Shown: positions 53,635 through 63,079, counted from the stretch's first letter. The stretch: DNA of 64,000 bases from Corynebacterium sp. ACRPS (GCF_022346005.1 NZ_JAKRMY010000005.1:78759-142758); one strand, 5' to 3'. Notes: generated from the letters alone by a model not told the origin. Program-made: numbers and translations.

Positions 53635-56163
53635 CTATACACGGCGTGCGCCTAGTTCCTTTTCCACGAGCTCTATCGCAATCTCGGTGGCGCTGCGATG
53701 GTCCATTTCGCCTGCGGACTGCGCGGCTTCGACCATGTCGCGTTCTTCGTCATCGCGCGTATAGGCCGGTTCCGGCGGCGGCTCGTCCGCGGGGCCCTCC
53801 GGCTCGGGCGGCAGCGGCACCCCGTTGCTAAATTGCGGCGTGCGCGCGAATTCTTCATCGCGTTGCTTCGCCACCTCGCTTGCCTTGGCAATGCGCGAGC
53901 GCCACCCGGGCTTACTCTCCGCCTCCTTGTCGTCGCTCGGCTCCCGCTCGGGCGCGTTGGGGTTCCATTCGGGTTTGGCCTGCGGAGCCCGCGGCGCATC
54001 GAACCCGGCGCTCTTAGGATCCGTGCCCACCACGCAGTTGACCTGAATATCGCGCTGGAATTCCTCCCGCAGCACGTCCACAATGACGGAATTATTCGCC
54101 GGCGCATTGATGCGTTCTGCCAGCGCACCGGTGGTATGCCCCAGCGTCAGCGTATTATCGCGGAATCCGAGCACGCGGGCTTCGGCAAGCATGATTTCGG
54201 CGACCTTATTACGCTTGCCGACGCTCCCCCTCAGCTCCACCCATTTCCTCTTCACCGCATCCACGAAGTCATCACCGCTTACCGATGCCCCCTGCGCAGG
54301 CGCCGCCGGCACCGGCTTCTCCAGCGGTTCCGCCTGGCCGTTGCCGCGGGCTGGCGCATTCTGTGGAATCTGCCGCTCCTGGCCCCATGGATCCGCGCCA
54401 TCGTCAGTTTCTACGTCGCCGCCTGCCGCGGTAGCCGAAGCATCCTTTTCAGGCACATCGCTAGACTGCGAATCCGTGGACTGCTGCTCAGGCTGCCCAG
54501 CCTGTTGCTGCTGCCCCGACTGCGCATATTCCGCGCTCGGTTGCGCAGGCTGCGACGCAGATCGCTCCTGATTCTCAGCTGCTGCCGGCCCCGTTTGTGC
54601 CGGCTGTGCCGACTGCGCTGAACCCTCATGCTCGCCACGCGATTGCTGCGCAGTTGTCTCCGGTTGCTCAGGCCGAGACAATGGTGATGTCGATTGCGTC
54701 CCCTGTGCCTCGGTGCCCGCGGCCGCTTGATTCCGTTGTTGTCCAGGCGCCTCTGATGCAGTAGGGCCCGTGGCGGCCTGGTTTTGCTGGGCCTGGGACT
54801 TTGCGCGGCGCCGCGCGATGATGGCGGCCGCTGCCGACTGCGGGTCTTGGGCACCCGAAAAGGCTGGCCCGTTTCCCGCAGAGGGTGCCGCCTGCCCCGA
54901 TTGTCCTGGCTGCCCTGCCTGCGCTGCCTGCGCCAGTTGTGCCCCTTGGCCGGCCTGGTTGTGCTGGCCAGACTGTGCGGATTGCGGTGCGCCGCTGGGT
55001 TGGGTGGCCTGAGGCAACTGCCCCGGCTGGCTCACGGCGCCGACAGCTGCACCCGGCGCCGCGCCGGCCGAGGTACCGATGAGCAGGTGCGCGCACATGA
55101 TTTCGAGCAGCAGGCGCGGCGAGGTGGCCCCGGTCAGATCGCTGATGCGGTCATTGACGGTGGAGGCAAGGTAGGTCAGCTGCGGTCCGGAAAAGCGCTG
55201 CGCTTGGGCGGTGAGCACCTCGGCGCGGTCGGTAGGCGCGGAGACCAAGCCGGCATCGATGGCGCCCGGCACGGCCTGCAGGATCATCAGGTCGCGCAAG
55301 CGGTCGAGCAGATCCACGGCAAAGCGGCGCGGGTCGTGGCCAGCCTCGATGACGTTGTCGATCTGCGCGAAGAGGCCGGCCTTGTCGTTCTCGGCGAGGG
55401 TGGCGATGGTGTCATCGAGAAGCGTGACGTCCGTAACCCCCAGCAGCGGGCGCGCAAGGTTATAGGTCAGGCCATCGGGACCCGCACCGGCCAAAAGCTG
55501 GTCCAGTAGCGACAAGGTATCGCGCGGGGAACCGCCGCCGGCCTCGATGACCATGGGATAGACGGAGTCTTCAACCTGCACGCCCTCAGAGGCGACGGTC
55601 CTTTGCAGCAGCCCCTTCATCGCGGGCGGGGTAAGCAGGCGGAAGGGATAGTGGTGCGTCCGGGAGCGAATGGTGCCGATGATCTTTTCCGGCTCCGTCG
55701 TCGCAAAGATGAAAATCACGTGCTCCGGCGGCTCCTCAACCACCTTGAGCAACGCATTGGCACCGGACGGGGAAATCATATGCGCCTCATCGATGATGAA
55801 GATGCGATAGCGCGATTCCGCCGGCGCATAGTAGGCGCGGTCGCGCAGCTCGCGCATGTCCTCCACGCCATTGTGCGAGGCGGCGTCGAGCTCCGTCACG
55901 TCCAGGTTGCCCGGGCCGCCGGGCGCGAGCGACACGCACGAATCGCACTTGCCGCACGGCGTCGAGGTGGGCCCGTGCTCGCAGTTGAGCGAGCGGGCCA
56001 TAATCCGCGCCGAAGACGTCTTACCGCAGCCGCGCGGGCCGGAAAAGAGGTAGGCGTGGTTGATGCGCCCCGCGTCGAGGGCGGCAGATAGCGGCGTGGT
56101 GACCTGCTCTTGCCCCACGACCTCGGCAAACGTTGCTGGACGGTATTTCCGGTATAAAGCCAC
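53635..56163 (-). CDS. dnaX: DNA polymerase III subunits gamma and tau
   Basis: 842 residues. The AAA+ domain begins ALYRKYRPATFAEVVGQEQV, with GPRGCGKTSSARIMA as Walker A, the zinc cluster around CGKCDSCVSL, and IDEAHMISPSGANALLKVVE. A long, low-complexity Gln/Ala/Gly/Ser region (residues about 370-620, e.g. QSGQHNQAGQGAQLAQAAQA) links it to the tau C-terminal domain (DFVDAVKRKWVELRGSVGKR). It is the central clamp-loader subunit. The Q-rich linker may vary in length between strains. The gene starts 18 bp after the SUFU stop on the same strand. Confidence 0.97.
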   Translation of the reverse strand: MALYRKYRPATFAEVVGQEQVTTPLSAALDAGRINHAYLFSGPRGCGKTSSARIMARSLNCEHGPTSTPCGKCDSCVSLAPGGPGNLDVTELDAASHNGVEDMRELRDRAYYAPAESRYRIFIIDEAHMISPSGANALLKVVEEPPEHVIFIFATTEPEKIIGTIRSRTHHYPFRLLTPPAMKGLLQRTVASEGVQVEDSVYPMVIEAGGGSPRDTLSLLDQLLAGAGPDGLTYNLARPLLGVTDVTLLDDTIATLAENDKAGLFAQIDNVIEAGHDPRRFAVDLLDRLRDLMILQAVPGAIDAGLVSAPTDRAEVLTAQAQRFSGPQLTYLASTVNDRISDLTGATSPRLLLEIMCAHLLIGTSAGAAPGAAVGAVSQPGQLPQATQPSGAPQSAQSGQHNQAGQGAQLAQAAQAGQPGQSGQAAPSAGNGPAFSGAQDPQSAAAAIIARRRAKSQAQQNQAATGPTASEAPGQQRNQAAAGTEAQGTQSTSPLSRPEQPETTAQQSRGEHEGSAQSAQPAQTGPAAAENQERSASQPAQPSAEYAQSGQQQQAGQPEQQSTDSQSSDVPEKDASATAAGGDVETDDGADPWGQERQIPQNAPARGNGQAEPLEKPVPAAPAQGASVSGDDFVDAVKRKWVELRGSVGKRNKVAEIMLAEARVLGFRDNTLTLGHTTGALAERINAPANNSVIVDVLREEFQRDIQVNCVVGTDPKSAGFDAPRAPQAKPEWNPNAPEREPSDDKEAESKPGWRSRIAKASEVAKQRDEEFARTPQFSNGVPLPPEPEGPADEPPPEPAYTRDDEERDMVEAAQSAGEMDHRSATEIAIELVEKELGARRV

Positions 56164-56181
56164 GGTTAGCCAGTTTACCGG

Positions 56182-56706
56182 CTAACCCTCGCGCGACCAG
56201 TCCAGCAGGTCAATGCCCTGCTCGGCCACAGCTTCCTGCAGCTTGCCGACGCCCTCTTCCACCCCAAACGCATATTCCGCATCCGTCAGCATGACCAGCT
56301 GCAGCACGAGCGTCAGGCGGTCATCCTCGCGGTACTGCGGTGTCTGCCCGCCCCAGAGGTACGGGGCAATAAGCAGCCCGTGGTGCACGGTCGGCTCGCC
56401 GGGCAGATCAAGAAGCGATGGCAGCAAGACGCCGGGTTGCGCGGGCAAGAGGCCGCCCGCCTTCTCGAGCTTCGCGGCGGCGGCCCCCACAGCGGCGGCG
56501 ACTTCGGGCTGGCCCACGCGCGCCACCGTCACCAGTTCGCAGCGCACATCCAGACCTTCGGCATCGCTGCGCAGGCCGGTATCGACGGCGTTGAAGGTGG
56601 TGGTGAGGGCGAGGGATTGGGCATCGGCAAGCGTGGCTAAACCCAGCCTGCGCCCGTCGACGTACCGGAACTCCAGCGGGGCCGGGATGACCTCGCTGAG
56701 CCACAC
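56182..56706 (-). CDS. SUFU (suppressor of fused) domain protein
   Basis: 174 residues from a GTG at 56706; a longer frame runs antiparallel to aspT and is rejected. The motif GLLIAPYLWGGQTPQYREDD and the C-terminal FGVEEGVGKLQEAVAEQGID are as in SUFU-domain proteins, which are widely spread in bacteria and have no proven function here. No signal or membrane segment. The start lacks a visible ribosome-binding site and lies 22 bp after the aspT stop, so translation may be coupled. Confidence 0.75.
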   Translation of the reverse strand: MWLSEVIPAPLEFRYVDGRRLGLATLADAQSLALTTTFNAVDTGLRSDAEGLDVRCELVTVARVGQPEVAAAVGAAAAKLEKAGGLLPAQPGVLLPSLLDLPGEPTVHHGLLIAPYLWGGQTPQYREDDRLTLVLQLVMLTDAEYAFGVEEGVGKLQEAVAEQGIDLLDWSREG

Positions 56707-56728
56707 GGCGGATTCGGCGGCGTTGATT

Positions 56729-58000
56729 TTAGCCCTCCGCCTTTTCGATGGCCGCCAGGAGCACGCAGGTGGCAACGCCGTCGATGGCTTCCTCGATTTC
56801 CTCCTGCGGCGGCAGCGACACCGCAAGTCGGATATTGCGGTCATTCTCATCGCGGCCGTGGGGGTAGGCCGCGCCCGCCTTGGTGAGCACGATGCCGGCG
56901 TCCTTGGCCAGCTCCCACACGCGGGTGGCGGTGCCGTCCACGACGTCCATGGAAATGAAGTAACCGCCCTCCGGGTCGGTCCATTCCGCGACGCCGTACT
57001 CGCCCAGGCGCTCGTCCAAGATGCGGCGAGCGGCGGCGAACTTCGGCGCCAGCAGCTCGGCGTGGCGGCGCATCAGCTCACGCACGCCGTCCGCGGACCC
57101 GAAGAACTCGGCGTGGGCGAACTGGTTGATCTTATTGGGCCCAATGCCGCGGATGCCTGCGTGCTCCAGGTACCAATCGAGGTTCTCCGCCGAGGAGCCG
57201 AAGAAGCTCACGCCGGAGCCCGCGAAGGTGACCTTGGAGCTCGAGGACATGGCCCAGAAGCGGTTGGGGTGCCCGCCCTGCTTGGCGATGTCCAGCACTG
57301 GCAAGACTTCCGGAAATTCGTCTGTCAGCGTGTGCACGGCATAGGCGTTATCCCACACGATGCGGAAGTCGGGCGCCGCGGTATCCATTTCCGCCAGGCG
57401 GCGGGTCTTTTCCTCCGAGATGAGTACGCCGGTGGGGTTGGAGAACATGGGAATGAGCCACATGCCCTTGACCTGTGGGTCCTGGGCGAGCTTAGCGATG
57501 GCCTCGACATCCGGGCCGTCGTCTTCCATCGACACCGTCACCAACTCGAATCCGAAGAGCTCCGTGATGGCGAAGTGGCGGTCATAGCCGGGCACGGGGC
57601 AGATCCACTTGACGGTTTCTTCCTCGCTCCACGGGCGCGGCGAATCATTGGTGCCAAAGGTATAAGCCCAAGAAATGAGGTCGAACATGATGTTGAGCGA
57701 GGAGCTATCGCCGGCCAGCAAGAGCTCTGGGTCAATATTGGTAAGCTCGCCCCACAGCTCGCGCAGCTTCTTGACGCCCTTCAGGTTGCCGTAGTTGCGC
57801 AGGTCAGCGCCTTCAGAATCGGTGTAGTTTCCCTCACCCGGCAGCGACAACAGCGCATTGGAGAGATCGAGCTGCGCCTTCGAAGGCTTGCCACGGGTCA
57901 AATCCAGCTTGAGGCCCTTTGCTTTCAGGTCTGCGTATTCTTCGCGGACTTTCGCGGCAAGTTCTGCCAAGGCGGACGATTCCAGAGTGAGAAGCGACAT
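56729..58000 (-). CDS. aspT: Aspartate aminotransferase (AspT type)
   Basis: 423 residues. PLP-dependent fold type I; the Schiff-base lysine is in SSSSKVTFAGSG, the substrate Arg probably in NIRLAVSLPP. The N-terminus SLLTLESSALAELAAKVREE and LTRGKPSKAQLDLSNALL characterise the aminotransferase AspT group (AAT I superfamily, Ic-like) of corynebacteria. It interconverts aspartate and oxaloacetate, feeding the lysC-asd pathway encoded elsewhere in the window. The SRP RNA gene lies upstream. Confidence 0.9.
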   Translation of the reverse strand: MSLLTLESSALAELAAKVREEYADLKAKGLKLDLTRGKPSKAQLDLSNALLSLPGEGNYTDSEGADLRNYGNLKGVKKLRELWGELTNIDPELLLAGDSSSLNIMFDLISWAYTFGTNDSPRPWSEEETVKWICPVPGYDRHFAITELFGFELVTVSMEDDGPDVEAIAKLAQDPQVKGMWLIPMFSNPTGVLISEEKTRRLAEMDTAAPDFRIVWDNAYAVHTLTDEFPEVLPVLDIAKQGGHPNRFWAMSSSSKVTFAGSGVSFFGSSAENLDWYLEHAGIRGIGPNKINQFAHAEFFGSADGVRELMRRHAELLAPKFAAARRILDERLGEYGVAEWTDPEGGYFISMDVVDGTATRVWELAKDAGIVLTKAGAAYPHGRDENDRNIRLAVSLPPQEEIEEAIDGVATCVLLAAIEKAEG

Positions 58001-58070
58001 TAGTATGTCTTACCTTCCATAGTGTGGTGCGACGTTTAGCCACCAATACTAACGCACCCTGCACAAAAAA

Positions 58071-58157
58071 GGGACCCCGCGCACCCGTCAGAGCCTCCTG
58101 ACCCTTGCTGCATTCCTGCCCTGGGGGAGTTCAGAGGATGGACGCCACGCGGAATCC
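58071..58157 (-). ncRNA. ffs: Signal recognition particle RNA (4.5S type)
   Basis: On the minus strand the apex region reads GGGCAGGAATGCAGCAAGGG, the conserved SRP loop and symmetric internal loop that bind Ffh. The 5' arm CCGCGTGGCGTC and 3' arm GACGGGTGCGCGG pair as the base of the hairpin. A TTTTTT run follows (complement of 58064-58070). The length near 87 nt fits small bacterial SRP RNA. Ends are estimates. Confidence 0.9.
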
Positions 58158-58359
58158 TGCCCTTACTTTAACGCCCGCAACCCGCATTAGCCAAATACGC
58201 GTCTCTCGGGGCGAGACGGAAGGCTACGGGGGCATCGGCAAGCGGCGGCAGCACAGCGATCGCCGGCCCCTGCCCCACCGAAACCCAATAATTGCCCAGA
58301 AATTACGTCTGACCAGGCGATTGGCATTCTAATTGCTACGGCTGCTAATGTTTCTTCTC

Positions 58360-58448
58360 GGAGGATTCGACTAGCGGCCTATGTCACACGCCTGGAACGC
58401 GTGCGGGGTTCACGCCCCTCGTGGGTTCAAATCCCACATCCTCCGCCA
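58360..58448 (+). tRNA. tRNA-Ser(GGA)
   Basis: Acceptor GGAGGAT pairs with ATCCTCC, discriminator G, encoded CCA. The anticodon stem CACGC/GCGTG closes loop CTGGAAC with anticodon GGA. A long variable arm (CGGGGTTCACGCCCC) marks a serine tRNA, and the T arm GTGGG-TTCAAAT-CCCAC is intact. The accessory region starts at the base after the CCA, a known type of attachment site for integrating elements. Confidence 0.95.
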
Positions 58449-58893
58449 TTGTCATGAGTCGCGACATACTTGACAGGTCAGTCGCGACATCGTTGACGAA
58501 CCGGCATCTCAGTTGTTTTTGTTCTGGGGTGCCGGTTTTTCGTGTTTTGGGTCTAGGGGTGGGGCTCCTTTTTCCAGTAGGGTTTTGGTAGTCGCGGGCT
58601 GTGTCGATGTAGTGCTCGGTGATGATTTCTCCGGTCGCAGCTAGTGATGTGGTGATGTGGTTGTCGGCGATGACCATGAGGATTTTTTGTTTCTTGAATG
58701 CGCGCCCGATGCCTAGGTGGAAGAGTTTGCCGGCGTAGCGGACGGTGACTTTGCCGTTGTCCCAGACGATGTCTTTTCTGGTGCGCCATTCTTGTGTGGG
58801 ATTGTCGTTGGGGCTGGCTTTTGTGCCGGTGGTGTAGCTGTGGTGTGGGGTATGTCGTCCTAGTGCGCGGTGTGGGCGTTAGGGTTGCCCGCA
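58449..58893 (-). pseudogene. C-terminal remnant of an IS481-like transposase
   Basis: Reading the minus strand there is an open segment with RALGRHTPHHSYTTGTKASP, WRTRKDIVWDNGKVTVRYAG and KLFHLGIGRAFKKQK, then VIADNHITTSLAATGEIITE and HYIDTARDY. This is the C-terminal signature of IS481-type transposases. No DDE catalytic core or start remains. The frame continues without stop into the tRNA sequence. Two GTCGCGAC palindromes (58458-58465 and 58481-58488, 23 bp apart) lie at the tRNA-proximal end, probably the element's terminal repeats. Confidence 0.72.
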
Positions 58894-58925
58894 AATCGTG
58901 GACACGTAGTAGAGCTACCTAGTGG

Positions 58926-59235
58926 TTAGGCAGCTAATTCTTTTCTGCTGGTGGTTAGGCTGGTGTGGTTCTCGAAATCGACGGGGCTGACCATCCCGAG
59001 GGCGGAGTGCCGACGTCGACGGTTGTAGACCACTTCAATCCAGCAAGCCACAGCCTGACGCGCAGCATCGCGGGTGGCCCAGCGCTTCCGGTCGTAGAAC
59101 TCGGTCTTAAGCGTCGACCAGAACGACTCAGCCATCGCGTTATCGAAACACACTCCGGTACGCCCCACGGATTGAGCAATGCCCAAATTGCGGCACACCT
59201 CCCAGAGCTGCTCGCTGGTAAATTGTGTCCCACGG
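58926..59235 (-). pseudogene. C-terminal remnant of an IS3-family OrfB transposase
   Basis: The minus-strand frame begins at the IS256 boundary with SRGTQFTSEQLWEVCRNLG and runs through GRTGVCFDNAMAESFWSTLK, TEFYDRKRWATRDAARQAVA and the C-terminal YNRRRRHSALGMVSPVDFEN. This is the end of the rve domain of an IS3 OrfB, with the third catalytic Glu (AMAESFWS). The first two catalytic Asp residues and the orfA gene are missing, so the element is dead. It is cut precisely where the IS256-like element starts. Confidence 0.85.
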
Positions 59236-60678
59236 GAGAGTGTCCGATTCTTTGTGTGCGGGGGCTTGGTTTACAAGTAATCCGCGAATCGGTTGGGGTA
59301 GGCCACAGCTAGTTGGTTGATGGCTTGTTTCCACCCGGTGGCTTTCGCTCCTTCAATATAGCCGTTGCATTCAACGTCGCGTTTTGTTTTCTTCGCTCGC
59401 TGGGCAGCGCGCTTGTCTTCGATGTCGCAGATCATCAGCCACAGCGTCTTCAGTGCGGCAGTATCGTTCGGGAATTGCCCCCGGTTACGGGTAGCTTTAC
59501 GCAGTTGGGCGTTGAGCGATTCGATCGAGTTGGTGGTGTAGAGCACTCGCCGCGCCGCTGGCGGGAACTGCAGAAACGGCACGAACCGCTCCCATGCGTC
59601 CCGCCAGACTTTGACCGACTAGGGGTATTTCCGGCCAAGTTCACTGGCCTCGAAGGCATCCAGGCTGGCACGTGCAGTGTCCTCGTTAGCGGCTGTGTAG
59701 ACCTCACGCAGTACGCGGGAGACTGATTTGCGGTCCTGGTAGGACACCCACCGGTTCGCAGCCCGAATCAGGTGCACAATACAGGTCTGCACCATGGAAT
59801 TCGGCCAGGTTGCCTCCACGGCTTCCGGCAGGCCTTTTAAGCCCGTCGCAGCACACGATGAACACGTCTTGGACACCGCGGTTAGCCAGATCCGCACACA
59901 CCGATGCCCACAATGCGGCGCCTTCATTGTCCGCGATCCACAATCCCAGGATGTGCTTGATGCCGTCCATGTCGACACCAACCGCCATGTAGCAGGACTT
60001 GTTGACCACGCGGTGGCCATCGCGGATTTTAACGCGTAGCGCGTCGAGGAAGATCACCGGATAGAACTCGTCGAGCTGGCGGTTTTGCCAGATCATGACC
60101 TCTTCCAAGACCGCGTCGGTAATGGTGCTGATCGTATCCGGGCTCATATCCACACCGAGGGTGGTTGCGAGATGGTGGCAAATATCGCGCACTGTCATCC
60201 CGCCGGCGTACAGCGAGATAATCATGTCGTCGAGCTCTGTGAGCCGACGTGTGCCCTTGGGCATCATCCGGGGAGTAAACGTGCCGGCGCGATCCCTGGG
60301 CACGGTCACTTCCACCGCGCCGTAGCCAGAGTTGACGGTTTTGGTGTACGACCCGTTGCGGTGATTGCTTCCTTGGGCGGGGCCAACCTGGGCTTTCGTC
60401 TTGCGGTCGCAGTGGCTATAGCCCAAATGCGCATCCATCTCTGCCTGGAGACCAGCGTTAATCGAAGCCTGCAACAGGCCTTTGACCAGCTCGCTGGCGT
60501 CATCGGTGGACGTCGACAGCTCGCCGATCAAGCTGGCGAGCTTAAGGATTTTCCATCAGCTTCTTACTGATCTCGTTGACCCTCGCCGGGTCATGGCTTT
60601 TCTTCGGTGACACCGTAGTCATTATCGGTGAAACTCCTTCTAGATCAGAGCCTCACACACAAACTTCCTGACACTCTC
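59236..60678. mobile_element. IS256-family (mutator) insertion element
   Basis: Terminal inverted repeats are GAGAGTGTC...TTGTGTG at 59236 onward and its inverted partner ending at 60678, sharing GAGAGTGTC and, 7 bases on, TTGTGTG. Length is about 1.44 kb, usual for the family. The left neighbour is an IS3 remnant and the right neighbour an IS6-like remnant, and no 8-9 bp target duplication is seen at the ends, so the flanks were rearranged after or by insertion. The transposase inside is broken. Confidence 0.85.
59271..60622 (-). pseudogene. IS256-family transposase, three lesions
   Basis: The frame starts at ATG 60622 (MTTVSPKKSHDPARVNEI), shifts near 60548, continues as LIGELSTSTDDASELVKGLL with the first DDE Asp in PVIFLDALRVKIRDG and the second in FIVCCDGLK, shifts again at a run of four T (59835-59838; an extra base in the A-run of the coding strand), continues through PEAVEATWPNSMVQTCIVHL, meets a TAG stop at 59619-59621 (after ASELGRKYP), and resumes with SVKVWRDAWERF to the natural end at 59271. 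Three separate defects exclude an active product. Restoring them would give a standard mutator-type enzyme of about 450 residues. Confidence 0.88.
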
Positions 60679-61217
60679 GGGTTGGCGGCAGGTGGTGCTA
60701 CCTCTATCGGGCGATCCCCGCCGGTGGCCAGACCCTGGACTTTTACCTCTCTCCGAAGCAGAACGTGGCCGCAGCGAAGTGTTTCCTGGCCAAGGCCGTC
60801 AGATCCAATGCGTCAGCCGGGTATCCCAGAGTGATCAACGCCGATAAAGCACCCTCCCTAGCCAGGGCAATCGCCGAGTTGAAGTCAGAGGGAATCTGCC
60901 CGCCAACAGTGGAACACCGACAGGTGAAATACCTCAACAACATCCTAGAAGGCGACCATGGTCGGCTGAAGCGGATCCTCGGGCCAAAAGGCGCGTTTAA
61001 GAACCGGACATCTGCATATCGGACGTTGAAAGGGATGGAGGCGATGCACTCATTGCGGAAAGGGCAAGGCGCGATGTTTGCCTACGGGCAACCGAACCCG
61101 GACGCGGTGATCGTCAACCAGGTCTTCGAGACGGCCTAACAACGCCCACACGCAGCGGCCATCAGGGAATGAGAAACTGAGTCTTCGCTACTCTCCGCCC
61201 AACTTTGCAACAGTACC
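60679..61217 (+). pseudogene. 3' remnant of an IS6-family element with right inverted repeat
   Basis: From the IS256 edge the plus strand reads VGGRWCYLYRAIPAGGQTLD, FYLSPKQNVAAAKCFLAKA, then INADKAPSLARAIAEL and RQVKYLNNILEGDHGRLKRI to TAA at 61137-61139. This is the C-terminal half of an IS6/IS26-type transposase, including one catalytic Asp (VINADKAPS) and the Glu (ILEGDHGRLK). The complement of 61201-61217, GGTACTGTTGCAAAGTT, is the family's terminal repeat. The N-terminal half and left end are missing. Confidence 0.87.
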
Positions 61218-61780
61218 GCTAAAACAATCGGGAAGCCTACACCTTCACCTCGGATATGATCGCCGAGAACTTTTCGACAAAATGGACTACTGCGGTAGAG
61301 CGAAGAAACTTTCGCAACGACATCAAGAAGGCCATTCATGACATTCTGTGTGTGGCCTAACGCTGGAATTACCTCCAATACTGACCGGTGTCACGTTGAT
61401 CAAGACAGTCACCTCAGTCCGACAGCGGCCGTCTCGTCCAGAACTCGACTAGACAGAACACAGAAGACTAGCGCCCTCCGGCGCGCTTTCTTTTTACCTG
61501 AAAGCACTTTGCGCTGATCTGCCATCATCTTGCTAGTTATACACAGGGGTTTACCTATTTTCCCAGGTGGCTTATAACTATATCCCTGTAGATCTATATC
61601 CCCAGCCGATCAACCAACAGAACCGTCATATTGTGGGTTATGGTTTATACTCCCGCCTCGCCTTGCGGCTCGTTGGGCTGCCGCCCAAATCAAAGATTTG
61701 GTTGCCACCAACCAGCCCTTGTTACGGGTGCGTTGTGAAAGAATCAACAACTAAGACTTACCTACCCACCTTAGAAAGCC
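61218..61780. other. Gene-poor, lower-GC stretch with one coding relic and a terminator
   Basis: An open segment without start at 61223-61360 (plus strand) ends SDMIAENFSTKWTTAVERRN and RNDIKKAIHDIL; it distantly recalls the extreme C-terminus of type I restriction HsdR proteins, but this is a guess. GCGCC-CTCC-GGCGC at about 61473-61486 is followed by CTTTCTTTTT and is a likely terminator. CCAAATCaaaGATTTGG (61685-61701) is a perfect 7-bp hairpin. Nothing else was recognised. The composition resembles plasmid-derived sequence. Confidence 0.4.
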
Positions 61781-62254
61781 ATGACCACACCACAATCCCT
61801 GATCACTCGCCTGGCGTCCCCAGACGCCACTGAGCGCACTGAAGCTGACATTCAGTCCGACATCAAGACCCTGCTGACTACCGCCGACTTCGACCTGGAT
61901 ACCCCACGGTTGGAAGAGCAGATCGGTGATGGTTCTCACCGACGAATCGACATCGCCACCGGAGCCACTGTCATCGAAGTAAAAAAGCGGCTCACCAACG
62001 AGAGCGCCGACGCGGACTACATCAACCAACTCGCTGGCTACGTCACTACCCACATGAGCCAAGATGGTTCCCGCTACAACGGAATCCTCACCGACGGGAA
62101 AACCTGGTGGCTGTTCGAGCAGTCCCCGCCGATGGCTCCTTCGTCCGGCGCAGCACCTTCGAGCTTGCCCCTGGAGCTACCGGGTTCGGGCTTATTGAAT
62201 GGCTCAAAGCCGTGTTGGCTACTCGGAGCAATTCGCGAATATCATTTTGATTGA
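61781..62254 (+). pseudogene. Frameshifted N-terminal fragment of a PD-(D/E)xK (restriction-type) enzyme
   Basis: The first 113 residues read like a nuclease N-terminal domain: EADIQSDIKTLLTTADFDL, then RRIDIATGATVIEVKKRL, in which Asp, Glu and Lys are spaced as in PD-(D/E)xK cores of type I and related restriction subunits, and GSRYNGILTDGKTWWLFEQ. From about 62120 the sensible frame moves back one base and reads VPADGSFVRRSTFELAPG and GFGLIEWLKAVLATR before a TGA at 62248-62250. The listed frame therefore has a nonsense tail. A motor or methylase domain is absent. Probably a dead restriction gene. Confidence 0.65.
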
Positions 62255-62425
62255 ACCTATCACAGGCGAGAACTCTCATTTATGAAACATCGGGAATCCC
62301 GCAATTCTCATTCCACCAGCGAGAGTATTCCACATGCTGTAGGATGCGGCTCATCTGAGAAGCGGGATGTCAGGATGGCGTGTATCCTAGATTTGTTCCG
62401 CCTATCGATACAGAAAGGTTCTATC

Positions 62426-63079
62426 ATGAATCGAGTCGCACTTCTGACAGTTGTGTCTCTAATCACTGCAGGTATTGCCCCCGCAGCTTCTGCCGAAACG
62501 GTTGAACAAGCAGAGAAAACTCCTGTTTGGTCTGAAGAGCAATTTGATAGGTCTCTTAAGGAGATCACTCCTGAAGAGAAGAAGCAGCTTGAGCTAATTA
62601 GTAACGTCGGTGAACATATTGATTACGACGATGAGGGTAACCTCAAGTCCGATCTCAACGATGATCAGCTTCGTAGTGATTATGGTTTCGAAGACAAAGA
62701 TGTCAGTTTTTTCCACTCAGTGCTTGCTGAGGATGAAAGCATTGTTCAGCACAAGGAAAACGAGCCAAAAATTGTCACTACATATGATCACAAGCTCGGC
62801 CACATATCAAATAGCGATTTGACGGTTGGGACGGCTGCAACTCTTACCGCAGCGGCAATGGAAGGGCCAGCTGCTCTTGAGGCGGCATTCTTTGCTTGGG
62901 GTGCTGTAGCAGGCGGGCCGATCGGAGCTGCTATTTCTGACGCTGCCGGCCTTCTTGGGGCAACTTACTTTGTCGATCTCGCTACTAAAATCACAGGGGC
63001 GGTCGCGCAGGGTAAAGGTATTACCTGGTACTCTAAGTGGGGATTTCCGCCAATTACCGCAGAGATTGAGGATGACTAA
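62426..63079 (+). CDS. Secreted Ala/Gly-rich protein, candidate bacteriocin-like toxin
   Basis: 217 residues from the ATG at 62426 with AGAAAGG 7 bases upstream; a longer frame to 62282 has no signal. A Sec signal peptide (MNRVALLTVVSLITAGIAP, cleavage after AASA) is followed by about 110 strongly acidic residues (DYDDEGNLKSDLNDDQLRSD) and a C-terminal 85-residue Ala/Gly-rich hydrophobic region (MEGPAALEAAFFAWGAVAG, GPIGAAISDAAGLLGATYF) ending in Trp-containing YSKWGFPPITAE. There is no cysteine. An acidic pro-region and a membrane-active C-terminus is a plan used by secreted bacteriocins, which makes that my leading guess. No homolog is recognised. Base composition is AT-richer than the core genes, indicating transfer. 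It is coupled to the next gene. Confidence 0.6.
   Translation: MNRVALLTVVSLITAGIAPAASAETVEQAEKTPVWSEEQFDRSLKEITPEEKKQLELISNVGEHIDYDDEGNLKSDLNDDQLRSDYGFEDKDVSFFHSVLAEDESIVQHKENEPKIVTTYDHKLGHISNSDLTVGTAATLTAAAMEGPAALEAAFFAWGAVAGGPIGAAISDAAGLLGATYFVDLATKITGAVAQGKGITWYSKWGFPPITAEIEDD

Noticed and set aside
59835..59838. Programmed frameshift in the IS256-like transposase
   Set aside because: The CTT AAA A context could allow slippage, but IS256-type enzymes are normally made from one frame, and this copy has another frameshift and a stop codon.
59236..60678. Recent simple insertion of IS256 into an IS3 gene
   Set aside because: The other half of the IS3 gene is not on the far side; an IS6 fragment is there, and no target duplication was found. 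A rearranged mosaic fits better.
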